A DNA stretch of 34,080 nt from a virus, in IMG/VR virus record IMGVR_UViG_3300027714_000057, positions 1-34,080 of that record; one strand, written 5' to 3'. Numbering within the stretch: the first letter of the stretch is position 1; each line of letters starts with the position of its first letter. Below are positions 16,583 to 25,645 of this stretch, piece by piece. The position numbers and the translations under genes are program-made. Below the pieces are notes generated by a model. The model worked only from the letters and a program-made list of their open reading frames with translations. It was not told the origin of the DNA and ran no database searches.

Positions 16583-18210
16583 TATGCCAACACAACAAAG
16601 TCGCTTGAAGGTTGAAAAAATACAACATCAGCAGTTAAAGCATATCCTACAGTACGAACAATATCTCCAGAACCAGTAGGCTTTGTATGTGTCATGGCTC
16701 CAAGAGTTCCACTAACGTAAAGTGCTGCGCCTGGAGTAAAGTTAAATGTATCATCTCGTACAAACGAACCAGGCAATGCTACGTTTACAGCGGCACCACT
16801 AGATGCTGCTGCTAACGTAAGACCCATCATATTAATTGAAGTTCCTGCCGCATCTGCATCAGCTTCTAACCATGTTGAACTACCTCCTAAGATTACCAAG
16901 TCAAATGCAGCTGCTGAATAACCAGCATTTAATGTATTGGTTTGCGGGCCGGTTGCTGTGTGATCTGTTGGTGGTGTAGCATCTAACTGAAACGGTGCTT
17001 GAAGTCCTGCTAAACTAAAGTGTGCTGCGTCGATAGAAGCATCAGTATAGTGTTCACTATCAATAGCATCATCTGCAATTTTAGCACTCGTAATAGCGTC
17101 TGCTTGAATGTCAGCAGTTTCTACTGTATTGTTAGGAAAAACAGGTACAGCAGTAAATGTGTGTACACCTGTTGTTACAGCTGTTCCACTAATCTCGACA
17201 TTAGCATTTATATCAACAAGAGTTGCATTTAATTCTATCTCATCTGTAGCGTTAATATCTAAAATTGCATTACTAGGAGCGCCAATATTCTGACTTGCAT
17301 CATTAAACTGTATGACGTTTGTACTATTTAATAAAATACCAGTATCATGAACGTGTGTTAATGAAACTTCATCATTAGCACCAAATGATAATATTGCGCC
17401 GTCATGCTGTAATTCTAAATCTTGCGTTAATGTTACATCGCCATCTGCCCCTATTGCTATAGCATCAGGGTCAGAAGCAGAACCAATAGTACCAACATCT
17501 TTAATTAAAATATCATCAACGAATGTTACAATACCAGTAGAAGCAATCGTTATAGCAGAGGTAGAGGAAGCAACACCGATTGTAGCCGCATCTTTAAGAA
17601 CTAAGTCATCTACTAATGTCACTATACCCGTTGATGCAATTGTAATAGCAGAGGTAGAGGAAGCAACACCAATTGTTGCAGCGTCCTTTAAAACAATATC
17701 ATCTACAAAGGTAACGATACCTGTAGAGGCAAGAGTCATTACAGCTGCAACCGAAGCATTACCTATCGTATAACCATCAGCACCCTTAAAGGCACCAGTT
17801 GTTGTTATTGCACCAACACCTAAAGTTCCTGCTAATGTTACGTTTGCACCAGAAAATGTTGCGGCTGTCGTTGTACCAGACTTGATAATAAGATTACCAC
17901 TAGTATTAGTTGCACTACCAAAAGTAGTTCCAGCATCCTTGAAGAAAATATCTCCACCATCTGCATCCAAAATAATATCTGTAGTTGCATCAAGAGTAAT
18001 TGTAGAACCAGAATCTATTTCAGTTATGATAGGAGCAACTAAAGTAATAACTGTACCAGAAGCACTAATACCAGAAGATAAAGCATCGCCGTCACCAAGA
18101 GAAGTATAAAGTTCAACAAAGTTATCGTTGATCTTATCACCACCAACTCTTAGACTATCACCTGTGCCGTCATCTGCTGCAGATCCTAATTCTAATGATT
18201 GTAATGCCAT
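16582..18210 (-). CDS. Tail-fibre protein A with gp9/gp10-type N-terminus
   Basis: This 542-aa protein is a likely baseplate-anchored fibre. Residues 13-42 (DDGTGDSLRVGGDKINDNF, then VELYTSLGDGD) closely match, from memory, the N-terminal anchoring motif of T4 gp10 and gp9. Residues 148-271 hold four 31-residue repeats, the same family as fibre B. Residues 272-400 are Asp/Ala-rich beta sequence with IELNATLVDINANVEISGTA, and the C-terminal 150 residues form the common marine fibre end (AGYSAAAFDLVILGGSSTWL, PTGSGDIVRTVGYALTADVV). AAGGA lies seven bases before the ATG and a late promoter lies upstream. Its position between gp7 and gp8 is unlike T4, where gp7 and gp8 are adjacent, so this fibre and the following 232-aa gene look like an insertion into the wedge operon. 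Confidence 0.8.
   Translation of the reverse strand: MALQSLELGSAADDGTGDSLRVGGDKINDNFVELYTSLGDGDALSSGISASGTVITLVAPIITEIDSGSTITLDATTDIILDADGGDIFFKDAGTTFGSATNTSGNLIIKSGTTTAATFSGANVTLAGTLGVGAITTTGAFKGADGYTIGNASVAAVMTLASTGIVTFVDDIVLKDAATIGVASSTSAITIASTGIVTLVDDLVLKDAATIGVASSTSAITIASTGIVTFVDDILIKDVGTIGSASDPDAIAIGADGDVTLTQDLELQHDGAILSFGANDEVSLTHVHDTGILLNSTNVIQFNDASQNIGAPSNAILDINATDEIELNATLVDINANVEISGTAVTTGVHTFTAVPVFPNNTVETADIQADAITSAKIADDAIDSEHYTDASIDAAHFSLAGLQAPFQLDATPPTDHTATGPQTNTLNAGYSAAAFDLVILGGSSTWLEADADAAGTSINMMGLTLAAASSGAAVNVALPGSFVRDDTFNFTPGAALYVSGTLGAMTHTKPTGSGDIVRTVGYALTADVVFFQPSSDFVVLA
17398..17769 (-). repeat. Four 93-bp coding repeats in fibre A
   Basis: Four 31-codon units of the TIGxASxxxAITIASTGIV plus TFVDDIxLKDA type; the last is degenerate. 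They share a 41-bp identical stretch (17663-17703) with fibre B (6705-6745), which suggests recombination between the two genes or recent duplication. Confidence 0.85.
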
Positions 18211-18231
18211 TTTTTATTCCTTAATTATATC

Positions 18232-18239
18232 TATTTATA
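18232..18239 (-). promoter_or_regulatory. T4-type late promoter for fibre A
   Basis: TATAAATA lies on the minus strand 22 bp upstream of the fibre A ATG, between the gp7-like gene and fibre A. An AAGGA ribosome-binding site follows. Confidence 0.8.
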
Positions 18240-18242
18240 AGA

Positions 18243-21200
18243 TTAAATTGTACGATCAAAGGTACTTTCTATTTGATCAAATCTAAATTGATTTGAATCA
18301 AATCCACCTTGTATGGATGTATCAACTTTAACAACTGCATTTGAAAGTTGATCTAAGAATGAACCTTTTTCTTCTTTTATATTAGAGCCAGCATTTGTAG
18401 AATCTGAATCTGTACCATCAAGAACTATGTTATCAAATCCTGTACCCCTAAAGATATTTTCATTATCTTCTAATTTAATAGGAGCATTTTCATTTTCTAC
18501 ACCAAAAGTTTCTGTAGAACCAGTAGCATCTAATACGAGATTACCAAAAGAACCACCATCTGTTCCAGTTTCAATTTGAATATTAGTAACTTCAAAATTA
18601 GTACTTTCTAATCTCATAGTACCAATATTTCTAGATTCTATATCAGCTGGTAAAACAAAAGGTTCTACATCTGAATTTGTAAAGTTTTCTGGTGGTATTG
18701 TTCCAGTTAAATCAAATCCATGTGTTGTTCTTTTAAGAACTTCATCTTCTGGTATTATTCTTTGAAACTCTAAAGATATTTTATTTTGACGGCCAACTCC
18801 AGTTTCATCCTCTAGTAACATTTCGTCACCATGAGTACCAGATACAGTTGAACCATCTTCTAATCTAAATGAACCTATCTCATCTGTCTCTTGAAGAATA
18901 CCAAATACTTCTCCACTACCTGTAGGATCAACAATAAATATATCTGGCCGTATAATATCTTCTAATACAAATAAGTTGAAATTAAATTGTGACTCACCTT
19001 GAAGTAAATCACCACCATGCCTACCTGTTTCATCAAATGCATCTAATAAAATATTACCACCAGCATTTGTAGAACTACCATCAGTGCCGTTTAGAACTAT
19101 ATTATCGTCTGTATAGTTTGCAAATTGTTTAAAATCAAATCCAGAGTCATAGTTTAAATCTGAGAAATCTTCCAATTGCAATTCATCTCCAGCACCATCA
19201 ATTCTATTAACACTACCTTTTTTATTTATTTGTTCAAATCCATTTAGTAATAAAACTCCAGATAATGCTGTACCAAATTCTAATTCAATACCACCACCAT
19301 CAGTATGTCCTGTAAATGGATTTTCTGCTAGAGTTATTAAACCACTAGTTAAAGAAGATGCTTGTATACTAGGTAAGTGTATCTTTCTTGATACTACGGA
19401 AATAACAGATCGTTCAAAATTGTTTGTATTACCTTTACCCGCACTTTCTAGATACTGAGTTCCACCACTTTCATTTAATATATTATTATCACTATCTACA
19501 ACACCTATATCTAAAGTAAAGAAGCTAGTTAAATCACATAATGATTGTTCTAATTCTATATTATCTCCATCACTAGTTCCAGAAGAATCAATACCATCCA
19601 GAAGGAAAGCACTACCAGTATCTGTTGGTGTAATATGATTACTATCTGGAGTACTGTTAATAAGTAAACTATTAGATATAGTTTCAGCACTTTCAGAAAT
19701 AATTTTATCACCATCACTTTCATCTACAAGAACACCAAACTCTCCAGCTCCAGTTCCATGAGTTATTGAAATACCTTCGAAGTCTAGGAAGTTAAGAGGT
19801 AGTGTTTCACTTACTAGTTTAAATCCAGAATTAGTAGAACTTGAATCTGTACCATCAAGAATTAACTCACCAATATTAGTTTCATTATTTTCTAATAAAA
19901 TTTCGTCATTAAAGTTATTAACGCCATATCCTTCAGAAACTCCCATACGAGTTTGTACTTTTTCGTCAAACAATATTCTAAATGTAGAAGCAAGTATAGG
20001 AGAGAATGTATCAGTATCAGCAGTATAACCACCACCAAGACTTGAACCAACTGTTCCTATTGCAACAGAAATTGATGTTGCTAAAGAAACTTTACCAAAC
20101 ACATTAAATCCAGCTGGGTGAACAGCCTTCTTTAACTGTGTTATGTAATCTGTTGTTGCAGCACCAGTTTCAATTTGATATGAAAATTGTTGATAGAAAA
20201 CAGAATCTTGCAAACGGTTTAAATTTTCTCCAACAAGACTTTCAATATTAGAACCATAAGAAGGAACAGTTTCGGCTTGAGTACCAATAGCAGTTGTACC
20301 CTTTCCAATTTCAGCAGAAACAATCGTTGCAGTAGCACCCCCAGAATCCGTGATAGTAACAGGAGTTGTGAGAAAATCTATAGGATCTTCATTAATTAAG
20401 TTAGCACCAATATCAGTACTATTTACATCTGTACCATCAAGAGCAATACTTCCATCAAGAGCTTCAGCATCACCTAAGAGAAGATCATTAAAGTTTAATG
20501 AATTAGCATCAGTACCATTTAGAATGATAGAATTACCAATACTCTCATTTATGATATTGTCGCCAGCATCAGTACCAGATGCATCAGTACCTTCTAATAG
20601 AAGATGAATTTCATTTACCGTACCATACTCTATATCGGCATCTAATAAAATATTATCACCATCATCATCTAATGTAGCTACAGCTGCACTATCTTCTGTA
20701 ACAAACCTATCTCTTACATGAGCTCCAGATTCAAAATATCTTTCAGTAGATAAACCTTCTGTTTCAAATATTAATAAATCACCATCTTGTTCTGATATTA
20801 ACTTATCATAACTACTTCTACCATTTGTAGGATCAACAGAACCATCTCCAAATCCAGCTGCAGTTTCTAATGCAATAGCAGAATGATCTAAACCTTCGTG
20901 AAGGAATATACCAATTCGTGTATCCTCTACTACAAGAAATCCATCACTACCATTATCTGTATCATCTTCTAAAGTAAAGTAATCTAATTGTTTACCAGAG
21001 AAAGATGAATCTAATACAAAATTATTTCCATTTTCATCTACTAGTTGATCTTCTTCAACTAAAATATTATCTGCTTGAAGATCACCCTCACCATCTCTAT
21101 CACTCAGTTCAAGCAAACTTTTTTCTAATTCAATATCATTACTATCGCCATCTTCCATAGTAATTCTTATAACATCTTCAAAAGTAGTTTCTAGAACTTT

Positions 21201-23228
21201 AGTTGTAGCGTTATAATTTTTTATTGTTCCTGTATGTGTAGTAAGAGTGTTTGTTGCAACAAAAGTTCCTGTTGCATCTTTAACAACAAAGTTAGCGTGA
21301 AATTGAGCTTCGGGGGATTGGTTATACTTAAATCCTTGGTTTGTAACATCAACACTATCTACTGCACCAATATTTTTTGTTGTTGCAAGAAGGGCAGCAG
21401 CTGTTCCACCAGTTGTTATAATGCTAACAGTTGGAAGTAAAGAATAACCATCACCACCATTACTAACAAATATTCTAGTAATCTCACCAGTTGCAACTGT
21501 ACCTTCTTCTAAAGCAAAGGAATCTGTTTCTGTTCCGTAAGTATCACCACTTTCTTGTAAGTCATAACCATTTTGATTTAGTATAATATTACTACCAGCA
21601 TTTTTAGAAGAACCATTTGTTCCATCTAAAACAAGAGTGTCACCAATACCACCAGCAATATTATCAAAGAATAAATTGATATTGTCTGATAGAGTTAATG
21701 CAGAACTTATAGTAATAGAATTTTGTGATGCAACAGCTGTTACAGTAATAACTCTAGATCGTTCTATACCATTACCAGATAAAACCATACCTACTACAAT
21801 TGTTCCAGAGTTTCCATCTAATTTTACTGTAGTGCTTTTAGATGTTGCACCATTAACAACAGCAGTAGCTTCAGTTCCACCACCATCTAATACAAGTTGA
21901 AACTCTTCTAGTTGTGAAGTTGATCCTGATTCAAGAACTAGAAGTTTTCCAGCATCTGTTGATGATGAATCTGTACCATCCATTATTAAAGAACCATCCA
22001 CAACAGAAACAAATCCAGTTGCAGCTGTAGTGTTAGTGCTTATCTCTGTAGTAGTAAATGTTAGAACATCTCCTACATTAAAGTTTGTTCCTGCATCGTC
22101 AATAATAACTTCACTAACACTACCCCTTTTAACTGAGGTAACTTCTGCTTTAGCTTCACCATTACCTATTGCTGTTTGTGTGTCTAATTCTACTTTGTCA
22201 CCAATATCATAAAGAATACCACCATTAGTCACATTAAATTTTGTAACTATACCTCTAATTGTAAATGTCATAGTAACATCTTGAACAGTAGATGTTCCAG
22301 TAATAGTTTCTCCGTCTATAAAAGTTCCAACTATAGAAGTAGGATTTAATTCAAATTGAACTATAGCATCTCCACCTTCTGCTGTACTCAATGCACTAGA
22401 AACAACAGCGGTGGCACTAGAAGTACCACCTGTAATTGTTGTACCAACAATTTCTGTTGAAATAGAATTTATGCCAGGAGAGGTTCTCAATATTACTTGA
22501 TTAACCCAGTTTCCATCTGATGATCTCATCATAAATTTATTTGGATAAGTTACTTCAGAATTTTGTCCCAACAACATCCTCATAAAAATTTTATGACCTT
22601 CAGATGTTCCCTTCGCTCGGTAAAGTTCTCTAATGTTCTTTATTAAATTTCTTTTATTAACACCATCAGCAAGCTTGTTTGGTATTGCGTTCATAAACGA
22701 TTCACGTAATTGATCTAAGAAATCGTATATGGTATTATCTACGTTTGCATACTCTAATAATTGCTGTAAAGTTTGTACAGGGTTTGCTCTGTATCTATCT
22801 ATCGTACCAGTTGAACTAGAAGTTCCACCAGTAATAGTTTCACCTGTCTGAAACTGTTGTTGAGATGTTATAAACAATCTTGGTGTATCATTACCAAGAT
22901 CATCTACAAGAATTTTTGCAGTAGCTTTACTTATTGATCCAGTAATGGTTTCACCAACAACAAACTTACCATCGGTTCCAGAACCAGACTCTAAAACAAT
23001 TTCATTACCATCTACATCTAATACACTTGATGGAGTTTCTAATTCTAAAAGTAGATTATCAATATTAACAGTTACTCTTAATTCACCAGCTTCCAAATAT
23101 TCATAATAGTATTTTAAAAATTTTACAAATAGAGGATGGTCTGCTTGTATAAAGTCAGGAACTTGACCTTCAATTAAAGGACTAATCTTAGTTGTTAAGT
23201 TTGATGAATATCCGTCAAAAGGAGCCAT
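18243..23228 (-). CDS. 7: Giant gp7-like baseplate wedge protein
   Basis: This 1661-aa protein sits in the gp7 position between gp6 and fibre A/gp8; T4 gp7 is 1032 aa. Residues 1-70 (LTTKISPLIEGQVPDFIQAD, FVKFLKYYYEYLE) and 150-245 (RANPVQTLQQLLEYANVDNT, FMNAIPNKLADGVNKRNLIK, YRAKGTSEGHKIFMRMLLG) form the conserved core of this protein in marine T4-like phages. The rest is largely inserted beta repeats: nine DGTD motifs (for example LIMDGTDSSSTDAG), several GExITG motifs, NGGxGY-type strands and a 64-residue module shared with the DUF4815-like protein. An AVHPAGFNVFGK segment near residue 1040 may mark the end of the core. The start lies three bases after the gp6 stop. The core-to-gp7 equivalence rests mainly on position, so the symbol is tentative. 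Confidence 0.7.
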   Translation of the reverse strand: MAPFDGYSSNLTTKISPLIEGQVPDFIQADHPLFVKFLKYYYEYLEAGELRVTVNIDNLLLELETPSSVLDVDGNEIVLESGSGTDGKFVVGETITGSISKATAKILVDDLGNDTPRLFITSQQQFQTGETITGGTSSSTGTIDRYRANPVQTLQQLLEYANVDNTIYDFLDQLRESFMNAIPNKLADGVNKRNLIKNIRELYRAKGTSEGHKIFMRMLLGQNSEVTYPNKFMMRSSDGNWVNQVILRTSPGINSISTEIVGTTITGGTSSATAVVSSALSTAEGGDAIVQFELNPTSIVGTFIDGETITGTSTVQDVTMTFTIRGIVTKFNVTNGGILYDIGDKVELDTQTAIGNGEAKAEVTSVKRGSVSEVIIDDAGTNFNVGDVLTFTTTEISTNTTAATGFVSVVDGSLIMDGTDSSSTDAGKLLVLESGSTSQLEEFQLVLDGGGTEATAVVNGATSKSTTVKLDGNSGTIVVGMVLSGNGIERSRVITVTAVASQNSITISSALTLSDNINLFFDNIAGGIGDTLVLDGTNGSSKNAGSNIILNQNGYDLQESGDTYGTETDSFALEEGTVATGEITRIFVSNGGDGYSLLPTVSIITTGGTAAALLATTKNIGAVDSVDVTNQGFKYNQSPEAQFHANFVVKDATGTFVATNTLTTHTGTIKNYNATTKVLETTFEDVIRITMEDGDSNDIELEKSLLELSDRDGEGDLQADNILVEEDQLVDENGNNFVLDSSFSGKQLDYFTLEDDTDNGSDGFLVVEDTRIGIFLHEGLDHSAIALETAAGFGDGSVDPTNGRSSYDKLISEQDGDLLIFETEGLSTERYFESGAHVRDRFVTEDSAAVATLDDDGDNILLDADIEYGTVNEIHLLLEGTDASGTDAGDNIINESIGNSIILNGTDANSLNFNDLLLGDAEALDGSIALDGTDVNSTDIGANLINEDPIDFLTTPVTITDSGGATATIVSAEIGKGTTAIGTQAETVPSYGSNIESLVGENLNRLQDSVFYQQFSYQIETGAATTDYITQLKKAVHPAGFNVFGKVSLATSISVAIGTVGSSLGGGYTADTDTFSPILASTFRILFDEKVQTRMGVSEGYGVNNFNDEILLENNETNIGELILDGTDSSSTNSGFKLVSETLPLNFLDFEGISITHGTGAGEFGVLVDESDGDKIISESAETISNSLLINSTPDSNHITPTDTGSAFLLDGIDSSGTSDGDNIELEQSLCDLTSFFTLDIGVVDSDNNILNESGGTQYLESAGKGNTNNFERSVISVVSRKIHLPSIQASSLTSGLITLAENPFTGHTDGGGIELEFGTALSGVLLLNGFEQINKKGSVNRIDGAGDELQLEDFSDLNYDSGFDFKQFANYTDDNIVLNGTDGSSTNAGGNILLDAFDETGRHGGDLLQGESQFNFNLFVLEDIIRPDIFIVDPTGSGEVFGILQETDEIGSFRLEDGSTVSGTHGDEMLLEDETGVGRQNKISLEFQRIIPEDEVLKRTTHGFDLTGTIPPENFTNSDVEPFVLPADIESRNIGTMRLESTNFEVTNIQIETGTDGGSFGNLVLDATGSTETFGVENENAPIKLEDNENIFRGTGFDNIVLDGTDSDSTNAGSNIKEEKGSFLDQLSNAVVKVDTSIQGGFDSNQFRFDQIESTFDRTI

Positions 23229-23231
23229 TTT

Positions 23232-25136
23232 TTAATAACTCGACGGTGTTGTATAACTAGAGGTTGTATTGTATATTGATCCAGCTGCAGAATCTCCGGT
23301 TGATATAGTATCTACTTCTCCCGTTACGGTAGTGTTTATAAAATCTATTTCTAATATTTGGTTACGAAGAGGAACAATGTCGCTTGAATCTGGAATTACT
23401 GTTATTCTAATTATACTAGAAGCGGCACCATCAACATCTGATATTGATATTATATTAATATTATTAATAACAATACTACCAGTTATATAATCTATTGTTC
23501 CTACTGTTTCATCTTTATATACTCTTACACCAGCAACAATAAAGAAAAGTCTTAAAACACCACTACCATTATCATCAAAAAACATAATATTAGTTGTGTC
23601 TCCACTAATCTTAAATCCAGTGGAAGATAAAACACCCCCAGCAATAGAATTATGACCATCGTGTGGATTAAAAATTTTATTATTAAAAGTAATGGTATAT
23701 GATTTTGATGTATTTAATAATGGTTCTAGATTATGAGCCAAAGTTACATTAGTAATATTTCCTGTTATAGAATTATCAGTATCATCTATAAGTCCTGTTA
23801 CTTTTGAATGTCTAAACATTCCGTCAAATTGACCTAAACTATTTTTATTCAAGTTTTTTAATGCGGTTAAAATTTCAGATGATAATCCAGCTGAAGTTTT
23901 GGTTGTTTTACTAGAATCAAACTTAAAGACTACTTGTAAAATAATTTTTGTGGTTTGAGTATTAACAATAACTGGTGTTATTGATGCAACTGTAAAAGGT
24001 GCAAGATCAACAACTAATTGAGATTTTTCAGTAGCAGTTAAATTATTACCTGTCGTAGATTTTATTGATATAAAAACTTTTCCATATTCTGGAGTACTAA
24101 CTACACCAAGACTTGTATCAAAAGAACCAGCCTCTCCACCAAAGACTTGAACAGATTGAGTATTAGGGAAAAGTTTCTTTGCAAAAACTTTATAGTCCTC
24201 TGATGTAACACAACGACCTTGAGAAGCAAAATCCAAAGGAGCATTATATTTTATAGATGCAAGACTTTCTGGTTCTGAACCAGCAGATGCAATTTCTGAT
24301 GTTGCAACTGATACATCTGTAACACTTGAAATTGATGCCGCATTTGTAAATAAAGATGCACCGTTTGCAGCAGTTTTATTAGATACAATATATGTAAGTA
24401 TAACAATGTTGTTATCAGAAAGAGCAGTACCAATAATACCATCACCAAAGTAAACTTCAAATAATCCAGCTTCCACTTCTTGTAAAAAGAAAACATTACT
24501 TCCAGTTGTTACTTGTGTTATGTCTGTTGCTTCTGTAAATACATTAGAAGATGAATCTGTAGATGATGTTTGAACTTTGACTGTCAAAGTAGTAGTGTCT
24601 GCTCTATTATTTGTAATAAGAAATCTTTGATCTATATCAGAAGAATCAACAGTATATCTTGTTGTAATAAATGTTCCCTCATAGATGTCAACTCCAACAA
24701 AAGGAATAGTATTACCAATATTAGATTTTGTTATATCTTCAATAGTTGAAAATTGATAAGATACATCCTCTACAGTAGTATTGAAAACAGTTCCTGCTGA
24801 CATTGTTACCGAAATATCATTAGTATTAAGAGTAACATCTATCTTTGCTTTTGAAGCTCTAGAAGAAGTTGGAACATAACCTAATGTTTTTGCGTGAGAA
24901 ACAATACTTGATCTTAATGACGCACTATCTAAAAACATTTCATTTGCTAACATATTTGCATTGAAACCAAGATAGTGAGTGTTGTATGCAAGAACATCTA
25001 ACAATGCACTCATACCAGAACCCTCAAAATCATAATCCGTAAATTCGTTTTGAGCTCCTAGAAATATTTTAAGATTTTCTTTTACATCATCAAAATCAAA
25101 TTCTGTTACTTCTAATCTTTTATTGTTTGTTGCCAT
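23232..25136 (-). CDS. 6: Baseplate wedge subunit gp6
   Basis: The product is 634 aa, near T4 gp6 (660 aa). gp6 forms the inner baseplate ring that ties the wedges together. The N-terminus is typical: LEVTEFDFDDVKENLKIFLG, DYDFEGSGMSALLDVLAYNT, YLGFNANMLANEMFLDSASL, then LGYVPTSSRASKA. The middle shows LFEVYFGDGIIG and the conserved APLDFASQGRCVTSEDYKVF stretch with FGGE nearby, hallmarks of the gp6/J-like wedge family. Its ATG overlaps the end of gp25 by one base, so gp25 and gp6 are translationally coupled. Confidence 0.92.
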   Translation of the reverse strand: MATNNKRLEVTEFDFDDVKENLKIFLGAQNEFTDYDFEGSGMSALLDVLAYNTHYLGFNANMLANEMFLDSASLRSSIVSHAKTLGYVPTSSRASKAKIDVTLNTNDISVTMSAGTVFNTTVEDVSYQFSTIEDITKSNIGNTIPFVGVDIYEGTFITTRYTVDSSDIDQRFLITNNRADTTTLTVKVQTSSTDSSSNVFTEATDITQVTTGSNVFFLQEVEAGLFEVYFGDGIIGTALSDNNIVILTYIVSNKTAANGASLFTNAASISSVTDVSVATSEIASAGSEPESLASIKYNAPLDFASQGRCVTSEDYKVFAKKLFPNTQSVQVFGGEAGSFDTSLGVVSTPEYGKVFISIKSTTGNNLTATEKSQLVVDLAPFTVASITPVIVNTQTTKIILQVVFKFDSSKTTKTSAGLSSEILTALKNLNKNSLGQFDGMFRHSKVTGLIDDTDNSITGNITNVTLAHNLEPLLNTSKSYTITFNNKIFNPHDGHNSIAGGVLSSTGFKISGDTTNIMFFDDNGSGVLRLFFIVAGVRVYKDETVGTIDYITGSIVINNINIISISDVDGAASSIIRITVIPDSSDIVPLRNQILEIDFINTTVTGEVDTISTGDSAAGSIYNTTSSYTTPSSY

Positions 25137-25576
25137 TATCGTAATACCTCTAGAAATACTGTTAAGTCAACAAGCTCTGTCGGTGCATTAACAACAAAGA
25201 ACTCTATTGTCACTTCATATTCATTACGATCTAAATTTGGGTCAGCACGAACACTAATAAGTTTAACCCTTGGTTCAAAATTTTCAATAACATCTTCTAT
25301 CTTTTTTGCAAGAATAAATGCTGTCATGTTAGTCATATTCTCAAATAACATATCTCTAATACCAGAACCAATTTCTGGATGAAAGGGTTTCTCATAATGA
25401 TTCAATAAAACAAGATTACGAACAGACCTTTTAACAGCTGCTATATCTGTAACCTTTCTAACATCCTTAGATGCTTGTGTCTTTGCAAAGAACAAATCTA
25501 AATCTTTATATTGCCGCACATTACGGTCTATATCATTTTGACCTTGTGCATCTCTATGTGCGGTTGATGTAGCCAT
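25136..25576 (-). CDS. 25: Baseplate wedge subunit gp25
   Basis: The product is 146 aa, close to T4 gp25 (132 aa). gp25 joins gp6 and gp53 in the inner wedge and helps start sheath polymerisation. Features include the KVTDIAAVKRSVRNLVLLN segment, the PFHPEIGSGIRDMLFEN motif, and the family EPR signature at residues 101-103 within ENFEPRVKL. The C-terminus has the usual beta strands (YEVTIEFFVVNAPTE). AAGGA lies upstream of the ATG, with two late promoters beyond it. Placement directly before gp6 is the marine T4-like arrangement. Confidence 0.93.
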   Translation of the reverse strand: MATSTAHRDAQGQNDIDRNVRQYKDLDLFFAKTQASKDVRKVTDIAAVKRSVRNLVLLNHYEKPFHPEIGSGIRDMLFENMTNMTAFILAKKIEDVIENFEPRVKLISVRADPNLDRNEYEVTIEFFVVNAPTELVDLTVFLEVLR

Positions 25577-25598
25577 TAAGTTAGATTCCTTTTACATT

Positions 25599-25606
25599 TA
25601 TTTATA
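25599..25606 (-). promoter_or_regulatory. T4-type late promoter (proximal) for gp25
   Basis: TATAAATA lies on the minus strand 23 bp upstream of the gp25 ATG, in the gap before gp25. Confidence 0.8.
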
Positions 25607-25637
25607 AAGAAACTTAGAGTTTATTTTAACATATCTA

Positions 25638-25645
25638 TATTTATA
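25638..25645 (-). promoter_or_regulatory. Possible second late promoter for gp25
   Basis: A second TATAAATA lies 39 bp upstream of the first and overlaps the stop codon of the 345-aa gene. It would act in tandem with the proximal element. Confidence 0.6.
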
